A DNA stretch of 64,000 nucleotides from Nemopilema nomurai (lineage: Eukaryota > Cnidaria > Scyphozoa > Rhizostomeae > Rhizostomatidae), in the NCBI GenBank assembly GCA_003864495.1, contig PEDN01001376.1, positions 62,001 through 126,000 of the forward strand, in the 5' to 3' direction. How positions within the stretch are numbered: the stretch's first letter is position 1; the number at the start of each line of letters is the position of its first letter. Shown in pieces: positions 33,801-48,800 of the stretch. Position numbers and translations under genes: made by a program. A model generated the notes under the pieces. That model worked only from the letters and a program-made list of their open reading frames with translations, made no database searches and was not told where the DNA came from.

Positions 33801-36800
33801 TTTTACACCACTAGCAAAGAGAGCCCACTTAACAGTGCTCTTCCGTCTGTATGCAACCAAGAAATGGCTAGGCCATCCCATCAACTGGTTCAAAAGCAGT
33901 CACCACGAGTGCTAATGGGGCAAGTCAGAATGGCCAACTGATCGAGGTGGCTGTCACTTAAGGGGTGTGTGGCCGCCATTCAAGAGGGGTGTGTGGCCGC
34001 CACTCAAGAGGGGTGTGTGGCCGCCACTCAAAAGGGGTGTGATAAAGTGGAGGATTGGTCGAAATAAGTAAAAAGCACATCAGTGTCCCTCTCAAAATTG
34101 ACTCCAAAAATGTTGTGAATGAAGCCGAAAAGAAATTTAATAGAGTGAAAGGCAATGGAATAATGCTTTGAATAATGTAATTATAATAATAATATAGTTT
34201 CCACAAAAGCATTTGGAAGTTCATACCCCCGTTTTTCACTGCACGTCTGTTGCGTACAAACAAAGCTGGAGTTGTCGCCGGCGCCGCAGGGGTAGAAGAT
34301 ACTTTTGAAGGAGCCGCAGTGGCATTCATAGATCCTGACATCTTTTGGGCAAAGGAGCAAGACATGAACTCAGCAACCTCGTGATAACCTAGATCTCCAC
34401 CGTATTGAGAATAATTTCCGTATCCCAAAGCTTTTCGCATTGTTTCCAAATCGCCACTCCATCTGTCTCCTCTCTTTCCAAGACTGTAAGGACAACAGAA
34501 ATGGTTAGTTATGTCAGAAATAATAAAGGTAAATGATGATAAAAACTGTAAGACTAAGAAGTCAAAATCAATTTGATTAGGCCAAGCTTAAATGATTTAA
34601 ACTTGCCACGTTCGAAGATATAATATGGAAATGTTTTGTCAAAAGCAATAGAAATATCCTCTTATACTTAATTGAAAATGAAAGTAAAGATACATATATC
34701 GAATGAACTGGTCGCTAAAGAAAGACTTCAGTCCTTGGAAGACCAGCTTCTCATTAGAATCGCAGCATTGCAAGATCTAACACCGACTGAAAAATATTGC
34801 AATCTTCCTGCTGAAACAGCAATGAATGGAGCAGAGTTAGACAAAGCTGTAGTTTTATCAAAACATACCCCTGAATCGTTTGGTTAACACGGGCGAGTGA
34901 CTTGGCTTTTGAAATGCCCAGGGAATAATTAAGCTGGGTAGAATAATTAGTGTCGATTTTTTTGACTCGCTGAAGCAATCGCTGCACGCAGTTGTCACAC
35001 TCGACGCATCCTGTTTTAGTGACAATGTACCCGTCAGGACAGAGGCGACACTTCTCCCCGGATGCACCACAATCACAACTGCCAGTGATGACATCACAGT
35101 GGCCGCCATCTTTGCAATTGCACTCTGGGAGAAAAAGGCGAACACGCTAACATTTTGGCATATATGGCCTAGGTCAGCCTAAATGTAAAAATAATATCAA
35201 CAATACTAGGTCAATAACTGCTTTTAATATCATATGTGAAATCATACCTTATAATCATTATCCTTAACATACAACATATCATATATTTAGGATATCATTA
35301 TACATAAATAAATTATTCATAATACCATTAATATAATAAATATATAATTTATTTAATTTAATATATTTAGGATATTACCTCTAGTTGTTTATTAGGCTAG
35401 TTGGACATTTAACAATGGGAAAAATCTTGAAAACGCTCACAAAACATAAGGGGCTTATTTAAAAAATTCTACCCGGACTTTAATGAGCTGCAAATGAGTA
35501 GAAATAGGTTAGTATAAAAGAAAAAAAGGTGAATATAGATAAAATCGGCAAGTATACAAGAAATAGGTGAGTATACAAGATATACGTGAGCATACAAGAA
35601 ATAGGTGAGTATATCAGAAATGGCGAGTTTACAGAAATAGGTGAGTATACAAGAAATAGTCGAGTATACAAAAAATAGGTGAATTAACAAGAAATAGATG
35701 AGTATACAAGAAATAGGTGAGTATACAAGAAATAGGTGAGTATACAAGAAATAGGTGAGTATACAAGAAATAGGTGAGTATACAAGAAATAGATGAGTAT
35801 ACAAGAAATAGGTGAGTATACAAGAAATGGTGAGTATACAAGAAATAGGTGAGTATACAAGAAATAGGTGAGTATACAAGAAATAGGTGAGTATACAAGA
35901 AATAGATGAGTATACAAGAAATAGGTGAGTATACAAGAAATGGGTGAGTATACAAGAAATAGGTGAGTATACAAAAAATAGGTGAGTATACAAAAAATAG
36001 GTGAGTATACAAAGAATAGGTGAGTATACAAGAGGTGATCCATTATGGGATTGATATACAGCTTACTCTTGCAGCCCGAACTGCTGTAGCCATAGTAGCC
36101 AAGTCTACAGGCATCGCACTTTCGTCCCATTACACCATTTAGGCAGACGCATTGTCCAGTTTTCACATTGCATTGCTTGAACTTCGATGCAGCACCACAA
36201 TTGCAAGGTTCGCAACCAAGACAAGCTTTGTAATTCCACGTATTTGGCTAGAAAACAAAATTTTTCAAATCGGCTGAAAAATTCAAGCTCCTTAGTTGAC
36301 ATCATTCAGTTTTGATCTGAAAGTCGTAAACGACAGTAGGGGGGAGAATCAAACTTGGCTATTGATTCAAGACGTTTCGTCAACTACAATGCAAAAATGT
36401 GCAGTTGCTCTACGTTGGAGAATCATAGTTCTTGGTGTCTCAGGTGCTAGGTATTCCTTGAGACATTCACTGATTATTCGCAGTGAAATTAAAAGACAAG
36501 CAACCAAAACGTAAGCTAAATAATCGATGCTCAATTAAGACTAGAGGAACTTGCTTTTTCTGTCACCAATCAAGCATGCTAACTCGCGTCAATGAATAAA
36601 ACAAAAATCTCTTTGCAAAGGAGCGATCAAATTGCACTAAATTCTGCTGACGCAACCCCCGTCTCCAGCCCCTAATTGCGTAACAAAAGGCACACCTTGC
36701 ATTCAGTACACCTGGGTCCCGTGACGTTTTTCTTGCACTGACATTGTCCATCTTTCTGGTCACAAGTGATGCTGGCGGATCCGCAGCTACTGCATTTGCA

Positions 36801-39800
36801 GTTGGTGCAGTTCTTGGCTTTTATTGCGTCACCATAGTATCCCATACGGCATTTCTCACACTTTTCGCCAGCCGAGTTTTTCAGACATTTGAAGCATTTT
36901 CCAGATTTTGGATCACAGTTACCTTGCGATGAAATGGCAAAAATTGATTTCTGGGCTATTTATGTTTAGGGCAATATTCCAGTACAATAACAAAGATTTA
37001 GCAAAGAAGGATTCAGAAGAGAGTAACTATAGCACACATCTTTTCAACATTGCTGTGGAAGAGAAAATATTGTTTTTATCGTATAGGAAAATTATGAAAG
37101 CAATATTTTTGGCGACCATGAACCTGATATCCTTCGCATACCTGTTAGATTTTTGTCGATATTCCCGTTGCACTCGCAGGGCTTGCACGAGCCCCCTGCT
37201 TTCAGTGGATCACCAAAGTACCCATCAGCACATCTTTCGCATCGGAGCCCTGTGTAGCCCGGCTTGCATCGACACGTCATTGTACTACCGGCGCCAAGGA
37301 AACACGATGTGGCGAAGTTGTTCGATGCTGACGACATCGGACACTCGCATGGCTTGCATTTATCACCATAGAAACCAGGTTTGCATTTTTCACATTTATC
37401 ACCTAAGGAAGAACAGTCATTCAGTGTCAATGACAAATCAGGTCATTAAGGTCATCTTGCTTAATCTTTGTATAATTAACATTATTATAATCTTTGTCAG
37501 CACACCACTTAATTGCAAACGGAATATTTCTATGTGTTCCAAATTCTAAGGTGATACATGGGAGATTTGGATTTCCCATACCAACGAAAGGTAACAAATT
37601 TGCACTTCTCAATAACTGTTGAATAGTTCTTCTTGAGTGCAGTAAAAACCAAGACTTCTACTCATATATGAAAAAGAGGAAATGATTGCATTTGTAGCAG
37701 AGGGGCAAAGCAAAGAAGAAAACCTCAGAACTGTCTTTCCATTTAATTTGATAGTTCCGTTGGATTTCTGATCGCAGTGACGTCAACACAGTCTGGAGGA
37801 TTTTCATTCCAAGAACTAACTACAATACACACGAATAGTATCATACTGGCAACAACAGCAACAACAAAAGAGAAGAGTTATTTACCCATTGTGTTCCCAG
37901 CGCAGCCTATACAAACACCCGTTTCTGGGTGGCACTCATTGGCCTTTCCGTTGCAGTCGCATTTGACGCATGTGCCATCAATGTATCGCGTGTACCCATT
38001 GGCACATTTCTCACATGACGTACCGGAGTATTCCTTGGGGCATTGACAGTCCTCAACACCGTAGGCACGCTCTTTACCAGCAGCATCCGAAGATGACATG
38101 TGAACGGGGGAGAGGCTTGATTCGTACTTTTCTGCACTGATGTGGCTAGCACGGACGTGAATGGCCTCAGGCAATGCAATGGTCTCAAGGAACTGCATTC
38201 TGGAGACGGGGGTACCGTCTTCGTTCAGCCAAGCGCTCTGGAATGGAGAAGTAGTGCTTAGAAGATCTTCATTAGAAACTTCATACATAACTAGCTGAAA
38301 GTAAACAAACAATAAGGAGGGATAAAGGGATAGACATGATTTAAAAAAGAAAGGAAATATTTATGACCATAAATATGCAGTTGGGTTACCGACGTTTTCT
38401 TATTCAGTAATTATTATTATAATTATTACCATCATTATTGCAATTATAGCGTTTAATCCCAGTATTATCGTCATTATCATATCAATTATTGCAATACCAC
38501 TTTTGTCCTTGTAATAGTCTTTTCCTTTGTTAACCAAGGCTAGCTAAGTGCAGATTACCTTTGTAATAGTGAAATTTGTTATCGTAGTTTAAGTTATTAG
38601 ATTTAAAATGAAATGCTTCCATTATTACTATCAATAAAACTATTATTGTACTTTGAATTATTGCGATTGCCATTTCTTTTATCATTGGAATATTCTCTTG
38701 GTCCCTTCTTTTTATCATTGCCATTATAACAGTTCGGACTGTAAAACCAGGCTAGCCAACTACGAATTACAAATGCAATACAGATAAATGTAGTTTGAAC
38801 AAGAATTCAACTAAGGTTTCCATATCTATTACCATTACTATCATCGTACTACTTTTATTACAGATGTAAATGCACTGCAGAACGCACCTCATAGAACGGA
38901 ATCCTAAGACTCGTCCTAACCCGGTTTTGCATCGCCTGTTTCCGCTTGTGATGGATTCGCCTGTTTCTTCCCTGTGGGAAAGATTGACAAAGTTCTTTCA
39001 CTGCCTTTGCATACACTGTGGACTTCAAATGAGTAAATGCAACAAAATTCTAACAAATCTTCTGCTAAAAAGAAACTAAAAGAGACTGATATTGCCAATC
39101 CTTATTGAGCCATTACGAATTCTGATCGATTATAAGGAAAGAGGCATCCGGCGATTTGACTTGAAATGTTTAAGAGCCAGCCCTAAAACTACGCCTATTT
39201 CAAATAAAAGTTGTTTCACAACTTTGGAGAAGGACTTGAAGCAGAGATCCCGAATCCCCGGACTTGAAGCAGAGCAGGGGGGCAGCTAAGGTAAGTTCTC
39301 CCTCTAGCTCACAACAAAACTGCTCACTTCCCTCATTTTTCTATTGCTTTGTCTCCATATTCACGTTCTGCCTTCTTTGCCCTTGACCCCAGACTTGAGG
39401 AGAATCTAAAGGTGAAATCTCGCACGATAAAAGGTAGCACCAATATCATAAAAGCATTTTACAGTTACCTGGATAATGACGAGAGGAACTGATTCATCGA
39501 TGAGGGTGAATCTTTCGTAGCCTGGCAGTGTCTGGAACATTATGGACATTTCCAAATACCCACCATAAGCGACAACCTGCAAAATGTTCAAAACATCAGT
39601 TTCTCTCTTCAAAGTCAGACGCACCAGTCCCCGTTACCACCCACGTCTGGTTTCAGTGCATGATTGGAAGATATTAGCCAATAGGAGCTGCACTAGGAAG
39701 GCAATACACAATAGCTTATTGTTTACAGTAACCAATCATTCAAGGGAATGACTGCCATTGTTACGCGATACCCAGACATTTCAACTGAGTATCGTTGAAT

Positions 39801-42800
39801 AAAACGGCTTCTTATCATTAGGGGGATCGTTGACTGAAATGTATTTAGCCTCGTTTTGGAGATAGCTATTCAAGTCGGGTTAAGCGTGACGTCAGCCTAT
39901 TTTCTCTCGTGTGCTACTTGGTTCGTTATATTACACTGACAACCCGCTTGGAATTCAATAACGAGGCCCTCACCCCTTCTCCAAGGTAAACCTTGGGTGC
40001 CACCCAGTAAACGTGCTTGCTGCGACCCAGCTTTGAATTGTCGATGATCATCATTCTTTTGCTTAAATCGCTCTTTCCCGTGTGCTGGGTCACGTTCCAA
40101 GGCTGGCTTTGGGCTGACAGCGAAATCGATTTTCTGCATGAGAAAAAACGAAAAACGTTAACTTGCAACTTCCATTTCCAATGCACTCTTCATTTTGACA
40201 ATGACTTCATATCGTGAGGGCAATGACGAGAATTTGAAAACTTGGGCTTGACAAGTAGCCTTGAAAGCAGGAGAACTTCAAAATATGTGGTATAGTAGTG
40301 CATCAATCTGTCATTCTGAAATTGGAACTTTGCACGGAAAATTTCAACGGTAATCAATGAGTTAAAAAAAGCAACACGTGAAATGGAAAGGTCCATGAAA
40401 ATGTTGGCTAATGTCTAATGTTGGCTAATGAGGTCCCTGCAAAGCCACTAATTTTGATAAAGCTAAAACGAGATGTGAAAATAGCGCTGTATATAAACTT
40501 TAAGGCACTGGATCATGGTAAATAGCGGTCCCCCGTGGTCGTTTGTCTGTTTTCATGGGACAAGTTTGTTTTCATGTGATAAGTTTGTTTTCATGTGATA
40601 AGTTTGTTTTCATGTGATCAGGCATCAACGGTGAGATTATAACATCACGTGTGCGTCTGCTTGACAGCCAATCAGATTGGTGAAGCTATTTTAACGACAC
40701 AGTTTGCAATTTGGGTACACGCTTCGTATTTACCATGGATCAATGCCTTTAAATGTTTGGGTGGAAATGAATGATGTATGGAGAATAATAATCGAACCTG
40801 TAACGAGAGGCTTCAGAGCACTTTTTGCTTCGTCCAGAGCACCAACATTCCAGGCAGAGGTTGGCGGCCTTCTTAGCTTCTGTTCTGAAATGTCCTTGCA
40901 CGCACTGATCGCAAAAGGCACCGGTAACCGAAGACTGTACAAAAGAACATTCAGTGAAAGATTCGATTTTAAACATCATGACGTCATTTAGAGAACGGTT
41001 CTCCCGTTCTACGGTGCTTCAATCTTTTACTCAATAGAGTAACGAACAATCGAAGGAGAAGTGAGGAAAATGGAAAATGTTTGGAAAATCAACAATAAAT
41101 GAGTTAGAATCAAGGGGGAGTATGGAACATGGGGCAGAATTGAACTAAAAAGGAAAAATTGGAGAATTAACATTTTTAATGAACACATCAATTCATGGAG
41201 AATCCGCTTCCACTTCGCTGCTGGGAAAATCCAAAGTTCAAGTACTAAAAAAATGTGTGCCATCTCGGTCCTTCAAATTTGACGATATGGGGTTGGAATG
41301 ACAAAAGAGGGGTTAGAAAAGAATCTAAAACTTATAATCAGGCTTATTAATAACTTTAGGTACGTCAGATCGATACTTTGATAAAACAAACGTCAACGGT
41401 ATAATTTACCAACTTGCCCATACCTTGCACAAGCATTTTCCAGTTTCGGCATCGCATTTCTTGTCAGTTACGCCGGCATCGTTACAAATACATCGCTTGC
41501 ATGTCGGCTTGTTGAAGTAACCGGCCTGGCATTGAGAACACTGCCGCCCGCTGAAATTCTCCTTACAGGTACACTGTCCAGAGACAACGTCACAGGTCTG
41601 GTTGCCGTCTTTTGTTCCAGTCTTGTCACATTTGCATGGACGGCATCCCACGACCCGGTCGTATCCGTATGTCCCAGTCTTGCATTTGTCACATTTGTCA
41701 CCATAAACTCCAGGAGGGCACTTGCACTCTCCTGTCACTTCGTCGCAGTTACTGCACGTCTGGCAAGCTAAGTGAGACACAGAGAGAGAGTGATTGGCAG
41801 GCCAGAGAGTGATTGACAGGCCAGAGAGAGTGATTGACAGGCCAGAGAGAGTGATTGGCAGGCCAGAGAGAGTGATTGGCAGGCCAGAGAGAGTGATTGG
41901 CAGGCCAGAGAGAGTGATTGGCAGGCCAGAGAGAGTGATTGGCAGGCCAGAGAGAGTGATTGGCAGGCTAGTTAGGCCGAGAGACAATTATCAAGATGCA
42001 TATCACGTCGAAACTAATTATGAGCTCCATAATATAGCTCTGCATTACAACACAGCTACTTTTCTTACATTTCAAATTCTTTAAAATGCAGATTCTACAA
42101 AAGCTAACTAAAACAGCATGAAAGCAGAGAGTGGTATCTTTTGCTTCACTTATTGACTGGCTCAGCCAGATTGAATGGTGATGTCTAGAATAGTTCAAGT
42201 TTCTTTAAACACTGTGGGGGTCCTTATGATCCTGCGCAGAGGCATTGTGCGAAGAAGTGGCAGCCTCTAGCCTGCTTTATATTCTTAACTGATTATCGAG
42301 TTGCAGTTTAATAAACGGAGGACCTTAATTAATAGGTGTTGAGCCCAGGTCGCAGACAAACGCCTTGAGGTAACTATCATTCGTTTAACTACTACAGACA
42401 TACGGTAAGGTATCTGGCCGGCAATTTACCGTAGGTATAAGTATTGACAGGGTATTAAACAGGGCATTGGTACCTTTGCAATTTGGGAAGCCAAAGTAGC
42501 CCATTCTGCATCTGTTGCATGTCCTTCCAGTTATATAAGGCGACTTGCAACGACACTGTCCCCCAAGCTCCTCGCAATTCGAGTCATCAGAACCCTTTGG
42601 GTTACAATCACATGGCAACGTTCCATTGTTGAAGGCGGTGGTCAGAGAGATGGTGGCGTCGCGGCAAAATCCTTTGACCGTTGGCTTGATGTAGAAATTA
42701 TCCTTAGAGCATTCCTTAGAGAACTCGTTCACACGACTTGTGGGGCCCTGCATCAGTACCATTGGTGAGTAATCGGCTTCCGGAATGAACAGTATGTAAT

Positions 42801-45800
42801 CCTGCAAAGAGAGAATATTTCAGTATAAAATGGGCATTGGTCGAGGCCATAAACATAATATATTATCAAGGCATAGATGAAGATTATTAGTCAAATTCGC
42901 AGAAAAAAAACTAGATTAAATTCAAAAAGGAACAAATCGAGGGCATGGGCATTGGTTGAAGCCATAAATATAATATATTTTAGATTAATTCAGTATATAT
43001 ACAAATTTCTACGTGAAATATTCTCTGTCAAGTCAGCAATACGAAGAGATTAAATAAATGTATGAAAGATTAACGATGGAAACATTGAATTTAAAACTCA
43101 GGGAAATCGTAGCACGGGGTCAAATGGAGAGCACAACCTCAGTATCTTCATGCCAAGCATCAGTATTATTTGGTCAAAGACTATCAGAGTGTTCAGAGAG
43201 GGTAAAATGCAGCTGAAAATCGGAGCATACTTATCTGTGGTTAAAAGTTAGTGCAACTTACCACCCAGACATCCTTCTGATCGGGAATCGAAATCCTCAC
43301 AGAGGTATCAACATCAGCCAGAGTAAATGAACCGACCGCACCATTCTTCACAACCGCCCGGCATCCGGATGCATGAGGGCAGTAGTCGAACCTAACCACT
43401 CCCGGATACTTCCGGACATTTTCAACAGAAACCTGGCCATCGAATCCGGCATTTTTCGGTTGGTAGTAATGCACGACTATGTAATAGCGACCAGCTGGGA
43501 GTTTCTTGGGTGGCAAAGCTCGTATGGCCTAAAGAAAACATACAATGCGTCTCACAGTGTCTAACAAATCCAGGTTCAATCAAAACTTTGTAAAAATTAT
43601 TGGGAAAATTTATCAAATAGATGGAGCGTTAGTCATACTCTTTAGGGACATGCAAAACTATATTTAAGTTACAGATTTGTAAATATAGTGGTGATTTTTT
43701 TCAAGTGCAGGCTCTAACACCAGATGCAATACAAGTCATATTCTTCAGTGATCGACAAATATATGCTTAAATCGCTGTTTTGTATAAAGCACGAGTAACT
43801 TTTTTAAATGAAGGCACTCACCCCTGAAGGAATGTAAGTCATACTCTTCGGGTCGAACACATTTGGCGGGATAGGGTCTCCAATATTCGAGAACCCATCA
43901 ACTCTCACAGACGTTTTGGGGAATGGAAATGTTGTCATTGTGCATTTGTTGTCTTGGGTGGTACACAGTGGTTCAGGGGTGATAAAATCCATGCTCCATT
44001 TCTCCAAAGGAATGGCTGTGACAGAATCGATGCCAACTGTAGTTGGGGACCTTGAGAACAATGTTACAAGCTTGCGATCCTCTGCACTTATGTTATAAAC
44101 TTTGACGATGCCTTTTCGTTGGTCAACTGCAACTTGACGGCAACCAAATTTGTACCTGAAAGAAACAAAACATCTTGTTACTCGATCAAAAATAATCAAG
44201 ATGATTCCGCGTTGCTGGGTTATTGAAAATGAGCGCGACAAACTGTCTGTCTACGCTTACTGTCACAGGGCCGGCGAAGGGCACAGGGCATATCCCCTTC
44301 CCCCTTCGACTTTGTTTTTGTAGGGCAAAATACTTTTCACGGCCATGTAGAAAGAAATAGAAAGAAGGTCATAAAGTGCACATTTTGGCCCTCAACTTTC
44401 TAATACAAATCGCCAGCCACGCGTCAGTTTAAAACATTTAGCTACGACAAGAGAGGCCACGTGGCAAAAAGAATCGAAGCTTTGTAAAAAAACTTAAATG
44501 AATTTAAGTGAACAACATTTTCTAGATATGCTGGGTGTCATTCTCTGAATGGTGACATTCCATTTCAATGTGGCAGCAAGGTCCCTTGGTAGACATTTGC
44601 CGAGTCAAGATTAGAAATGAAAACCAAAGTTAACCAATAGACAACAGATATGTTCTTAGCTATGAAAATATTCAAGCTTGTTTACAAAATGGTCAGGTTT
44701 ACATGCAACGTTTATCATCCCCTACTTGAACCCACATTTGCCGTTGAATTTATGCTTCTGAGTTCCAAAAGTGCAACTAATAAATTAAAATTAATAACGT
44801 TGGCAGATGGTGCTGAATAGATGATTATACAAGGGGTAAAATAAACTAAAACGCTTGGTAACAATTGAGATTTCAAAGTTAACTACTGCGATTTAAATTG
44901 GGCTCAAAAATCAAAACCAAATTTGGCACATAAAAAACAAATATAAACTCACTTGCACTGGTTCAGAATCACATCGCCACGCTGCGTGTCTCTGTACGTC
45001 CTAAGGTAAACATCCATTGAATGGGTCCTTGGTGCATCGTGGTAATATTGAACGACGAAAACATACTGTCCACTTTTGCTGACATCGATGTCCATATCCA
45101 ACTGACGCTGTTGAAAAAAATGTTGAATGTGAAATAAGGCAACCCAACTAACTGTATTGGAAGCTCACTTATTATTTACTTACGACGAGGCAGCCAGCCA
45201 GGATAAATATTTAGGCATCAAAATTATGGTTGTGATGACGGCTGCCATGTAAAGACTCAAACTTCTAAAACTTTTATCTAAAATCAAATTCTGAAATCAG
45301 AGTCCCGAAAAAGTTATAACCTTCTCCGGATGAAATTTTATAATTCAAACCTTCCTCATTATAAACTCAAAAAATGTTTTTTATAATCACTTTAATTATT
45401 TATAATAAACATAGCTAATCAACCTTTCTCTAACATGACAAAAACTTTCACTGGCTCTCAGCTGTGGAGCCGTTAATTTTTCCGGAAAAAATCCCGAATT
45501 CCCAGCAATAAGCTTCAATGTGAAGTTTCGATCTAAAACTTTCGAAGTTTTAATGATAAGCATACATAGAGACAACTGCAAATGGTGCAACCCGTGAGAA
45601 AGAGTCAACTGAGATCGGATAATTTCTACGTACATGGTCTCTGGACATTTTCGCCATGGCATCAAAATCCAGCTCGCTAAGAACTTGGGTATCGTTAAAC
45701 AACACTACAGGTTTGCGCTGATCCCTGTTCAACTCAGCCTCGATCGTAACAAAGTCTGGCCTCTGTTTCATGTCCAAATAAGAAAACTGGGTACAGATTT

Positions 45801-48800
45801 TCTGATTCTTTCTGACTTCGCATGGATCCATAATCTTTTGATTTAGCTGCGTGGCTGATACATATTCTTCTGGTACAAGAATAACTTTATCCTAGAATTA
45901 AGTAATTCTTGATTCGTTGATGAAATCATTAAAAAAAATTAGTTTAAGACGTAGAAACATAAAATATAGGAATGAGAAGGGCCTAGCACATATCGCACAG
46001 CAACTAAGACATTTAACTGTAACAATGCTAGGCCAAAACAATACCCCAAAATTATGGCCCTCAATAAAAACAAGAAGGCTTCAGTCAGTCCCTTACATAA
46101 GAGAGATGACAAAAATTTTCTTTAAATATGTATATAATTTATCGATCAAATAGTTTGAAATGGGGCGAAAGAAAATATTTAGCGTCAATGAACGAACTAT
46201 GAAAACATTTCATTGTGTAAAATTGAAACTACAAACTAAAGATAAAGCTTTGATTTTTTTGGGGGGTGGGGGGCGTTTGGCTAGCACTGTAGCACTCAAA
46301 TGCGTTATGTACTTTATGAAAAAGGTGTGATAAAATGTGCTTATTAGTTCATCTACCTTACAAATCTACAAGAGAACAAATATTTCGTTGTAAAGAATTT
46401 CACAATTGCAAGAAACAGCGGAATAAAATTTTTTGCATACTTGGAGTACTTTTTCTTCTAGTGCTCCTTAGAGCACGGAAACGTCGGAAAATGACCAAAA
46501 CCTGGCAAAATATTCTGATACAAATCTACAACGCCCATTCTTCTTAGAGATCGTACTGACCTCTTATTTGATTAGTTTGGTTGATTGGTTTAACTGCATA
46601 AATAGAATCAAAGACCTACCAACAGCAGTGCAGATGGAGGTGCAGTTATTTCGATATCCCATTTCCCTGGGGTTAGCGGAAAGAAGATCGGGTCCCCTGA
46701 CTTTGACAACTTTGTGTACTTGGAAGTAAAGGAGCCCGCAATTTGCGTGGTTGGGAAATCAGCGTCTCCGGAGAATATACCACTCTTCTTCCCTAGGAAA
46801 CCGATAGAAAGTAATGATGTCTCGCGGGAGTTTGAATAATTGCTGCTAGAAATATCTTTAGGAGGAACTCATTACTAATGTAGCAGTATTTCTAGTTGCG
46901 TCCAGTGAAAAAATCGAATTAAAGCATTCATGATAGAGAAATAATCCAGATAAGCTTGGCTAAATGATACAGAACAATAAAGGATAGAAGGTAGTTCTCA
47001 TAACTTTTATTCTAAGTGCTAAGGATAGGGACATTCTATACGAAAGGCTTAATCAAGCAACTTCACTGCAATAATTTGGTATTAATACGCGCAACGTTCC
47101 CCTCCAAATGAAAGACAATCTTGAAAATCATGAAACGGGGGTTACCTGAAGGGTACACTTGTACTTTGGCTGTGACGGGGGTCAGCTGGTTTAGGACATA
47201 TTTGAAAATGAGCTGGTAGTTGCTCTTCTTGAACACGTTCACAGTGGCAATAATTGTGGGCTGAAAAAGAATCGTGGGTGTACAATAGAACAGTCTATAA
47301 TACAGTTAACTACTACTACTATTGGTAAAAGTCCTACAAATGTTCTATCTTGTGACATTGTTGTATTCATAAATAGCCATTCGAAATTAGAAAACAATAT
47401 AATCTTGGGAATTGAAGGCAAATGAGAGCACGGTAAAATGAAAGCAAATCTCTTTAGAGCATTGATAAATGAAGAGAATTGCAAAATCAGATTAGGCAAA
47501 CATTTGTTTTTTTTTAAAAAGAACGAGAATAAGGGTGACAAGATTTGGGGGCGATAGGAAGTGCGTGTGACAAACCGTGGCGATCAACTGAGACAAGGAG
47601 GGACAAGAAATTGAGGTGGAACAGCGAGGGTGCAATTATTTTAGCGTAAAGTGGGGGTGAAAGTGTAGAAGCTTGGAGGTATAAACAAGTGTGGCTGAAG
47701 AGATTTGAGGGTTGAGGGAGGGAGGGTGACTTCATTTGATGACAAAAAAGGGTAAGAGGAAGCTTAAGGGTAACGCACCTGCATTTCATTTATCATTGCA
47801 TACCCCCTTCCAGAATACCCTGGGAACTTTATTTCCTGCACGTCAAATCGGATGACGTTTCCGTCGGGTGCCCTGCCATCTTCAATCTCTGCCGACACTT
47901 GGTGCAGAGTAGGGGCGTAATATCCCGTCTTTGGTTTGTTGCATGTGCGTCCGATGACGTTGTCCCGACATTTGCATTGTCCGTCCGATTTTCTGCAGGT
48001 CATATCCACTGAGCCACCGATGTCGCAATCACAGTCTGTAGAAAAATTATATTTTGGTTTCAGAACATGTCGTGTGGGAGATTGGCAAGTAAAAAATAGC
48101 TGAAAAATTGTTGCAGTTGAACAAGTAGGCCAGTTCGCAAAGGTCTCTAAAGCTTTGCGAAATAATTCCAGCAAAAAGACAATAAACAAAACTAGTAAGA
48201 TACGATAAGAAGTTTACAAATTATATAATATTTACAATTTTTACAAAGTTTACAGTTTTCAACCTACCTTACTCTACCTAACTACCTCCCTTACCACTAC
48301 CTCAAAAGGGAAAGAAAAATTATCAAAGAAATGAGATGGGTTGTCTTCCACTAGCCAATATGACCAAAAACCAGCATACGTTTTACGGTTAAAAATCCAC
48401 AGAAGCGAATCAGTACAAGTGGATGCTGTTACGTCACAACAAAACTAGGCACCAGCCTACCTTTGCAGCCAAACAGGTTTGGTTCTTTCAAGTCATAGTA
48501 ACCGTCTTTGCATTGCTGGCAATTTCTTTCCTGTACATTTCTTTTACACGTGCACTGGCCTGTGAGCTTAGAACACATCTTCAATCGGCTCATCGACCCA
48601 GCCCTACTGCATTGGCAGTCTGTGCAACCCTGCTCGTTAGAACTTTGCAAGTTGAAGAAGCCATCTTTGCAATCAGTGCACTCCTTTCCTTGGACGTTAT
48701 CTTTACATGGACAAAGACCCTGTCGAAGGATGAAAGAAACAGCACAGATATGAAAATCGGTGTTAATTGATATTGTTACAGTCATATATAGTATAGTCAT

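Larger units (their letters stand above)
37886..42801 (-). other. Laminin alpha exons 20-25: LEb modules and L4 (laminin B) domain
   Basis: Exons 20-22 give EGF-like modules (residues about 1362-1555), leading into [17 protein letters not shown]. The L4/laminin B domain follows in exons 22-25, residues about 1560-1755. Signatures are [30 protein letters not shown] and [10 protein letters not shown], with the domain closing at [20 protein letters not shown]. The minisatellite at 41786-41968 lies in the intron just upstream of exon 21. Confidence 0.9.

Noticed and set aside
35469..36166. Hydrophobic repeated protein ([12 protein letters not shown]) on the minus strand
   Set aside because: Translation of a 19-bp intronic minisatellite open in three frames, lying between two laminin exons.
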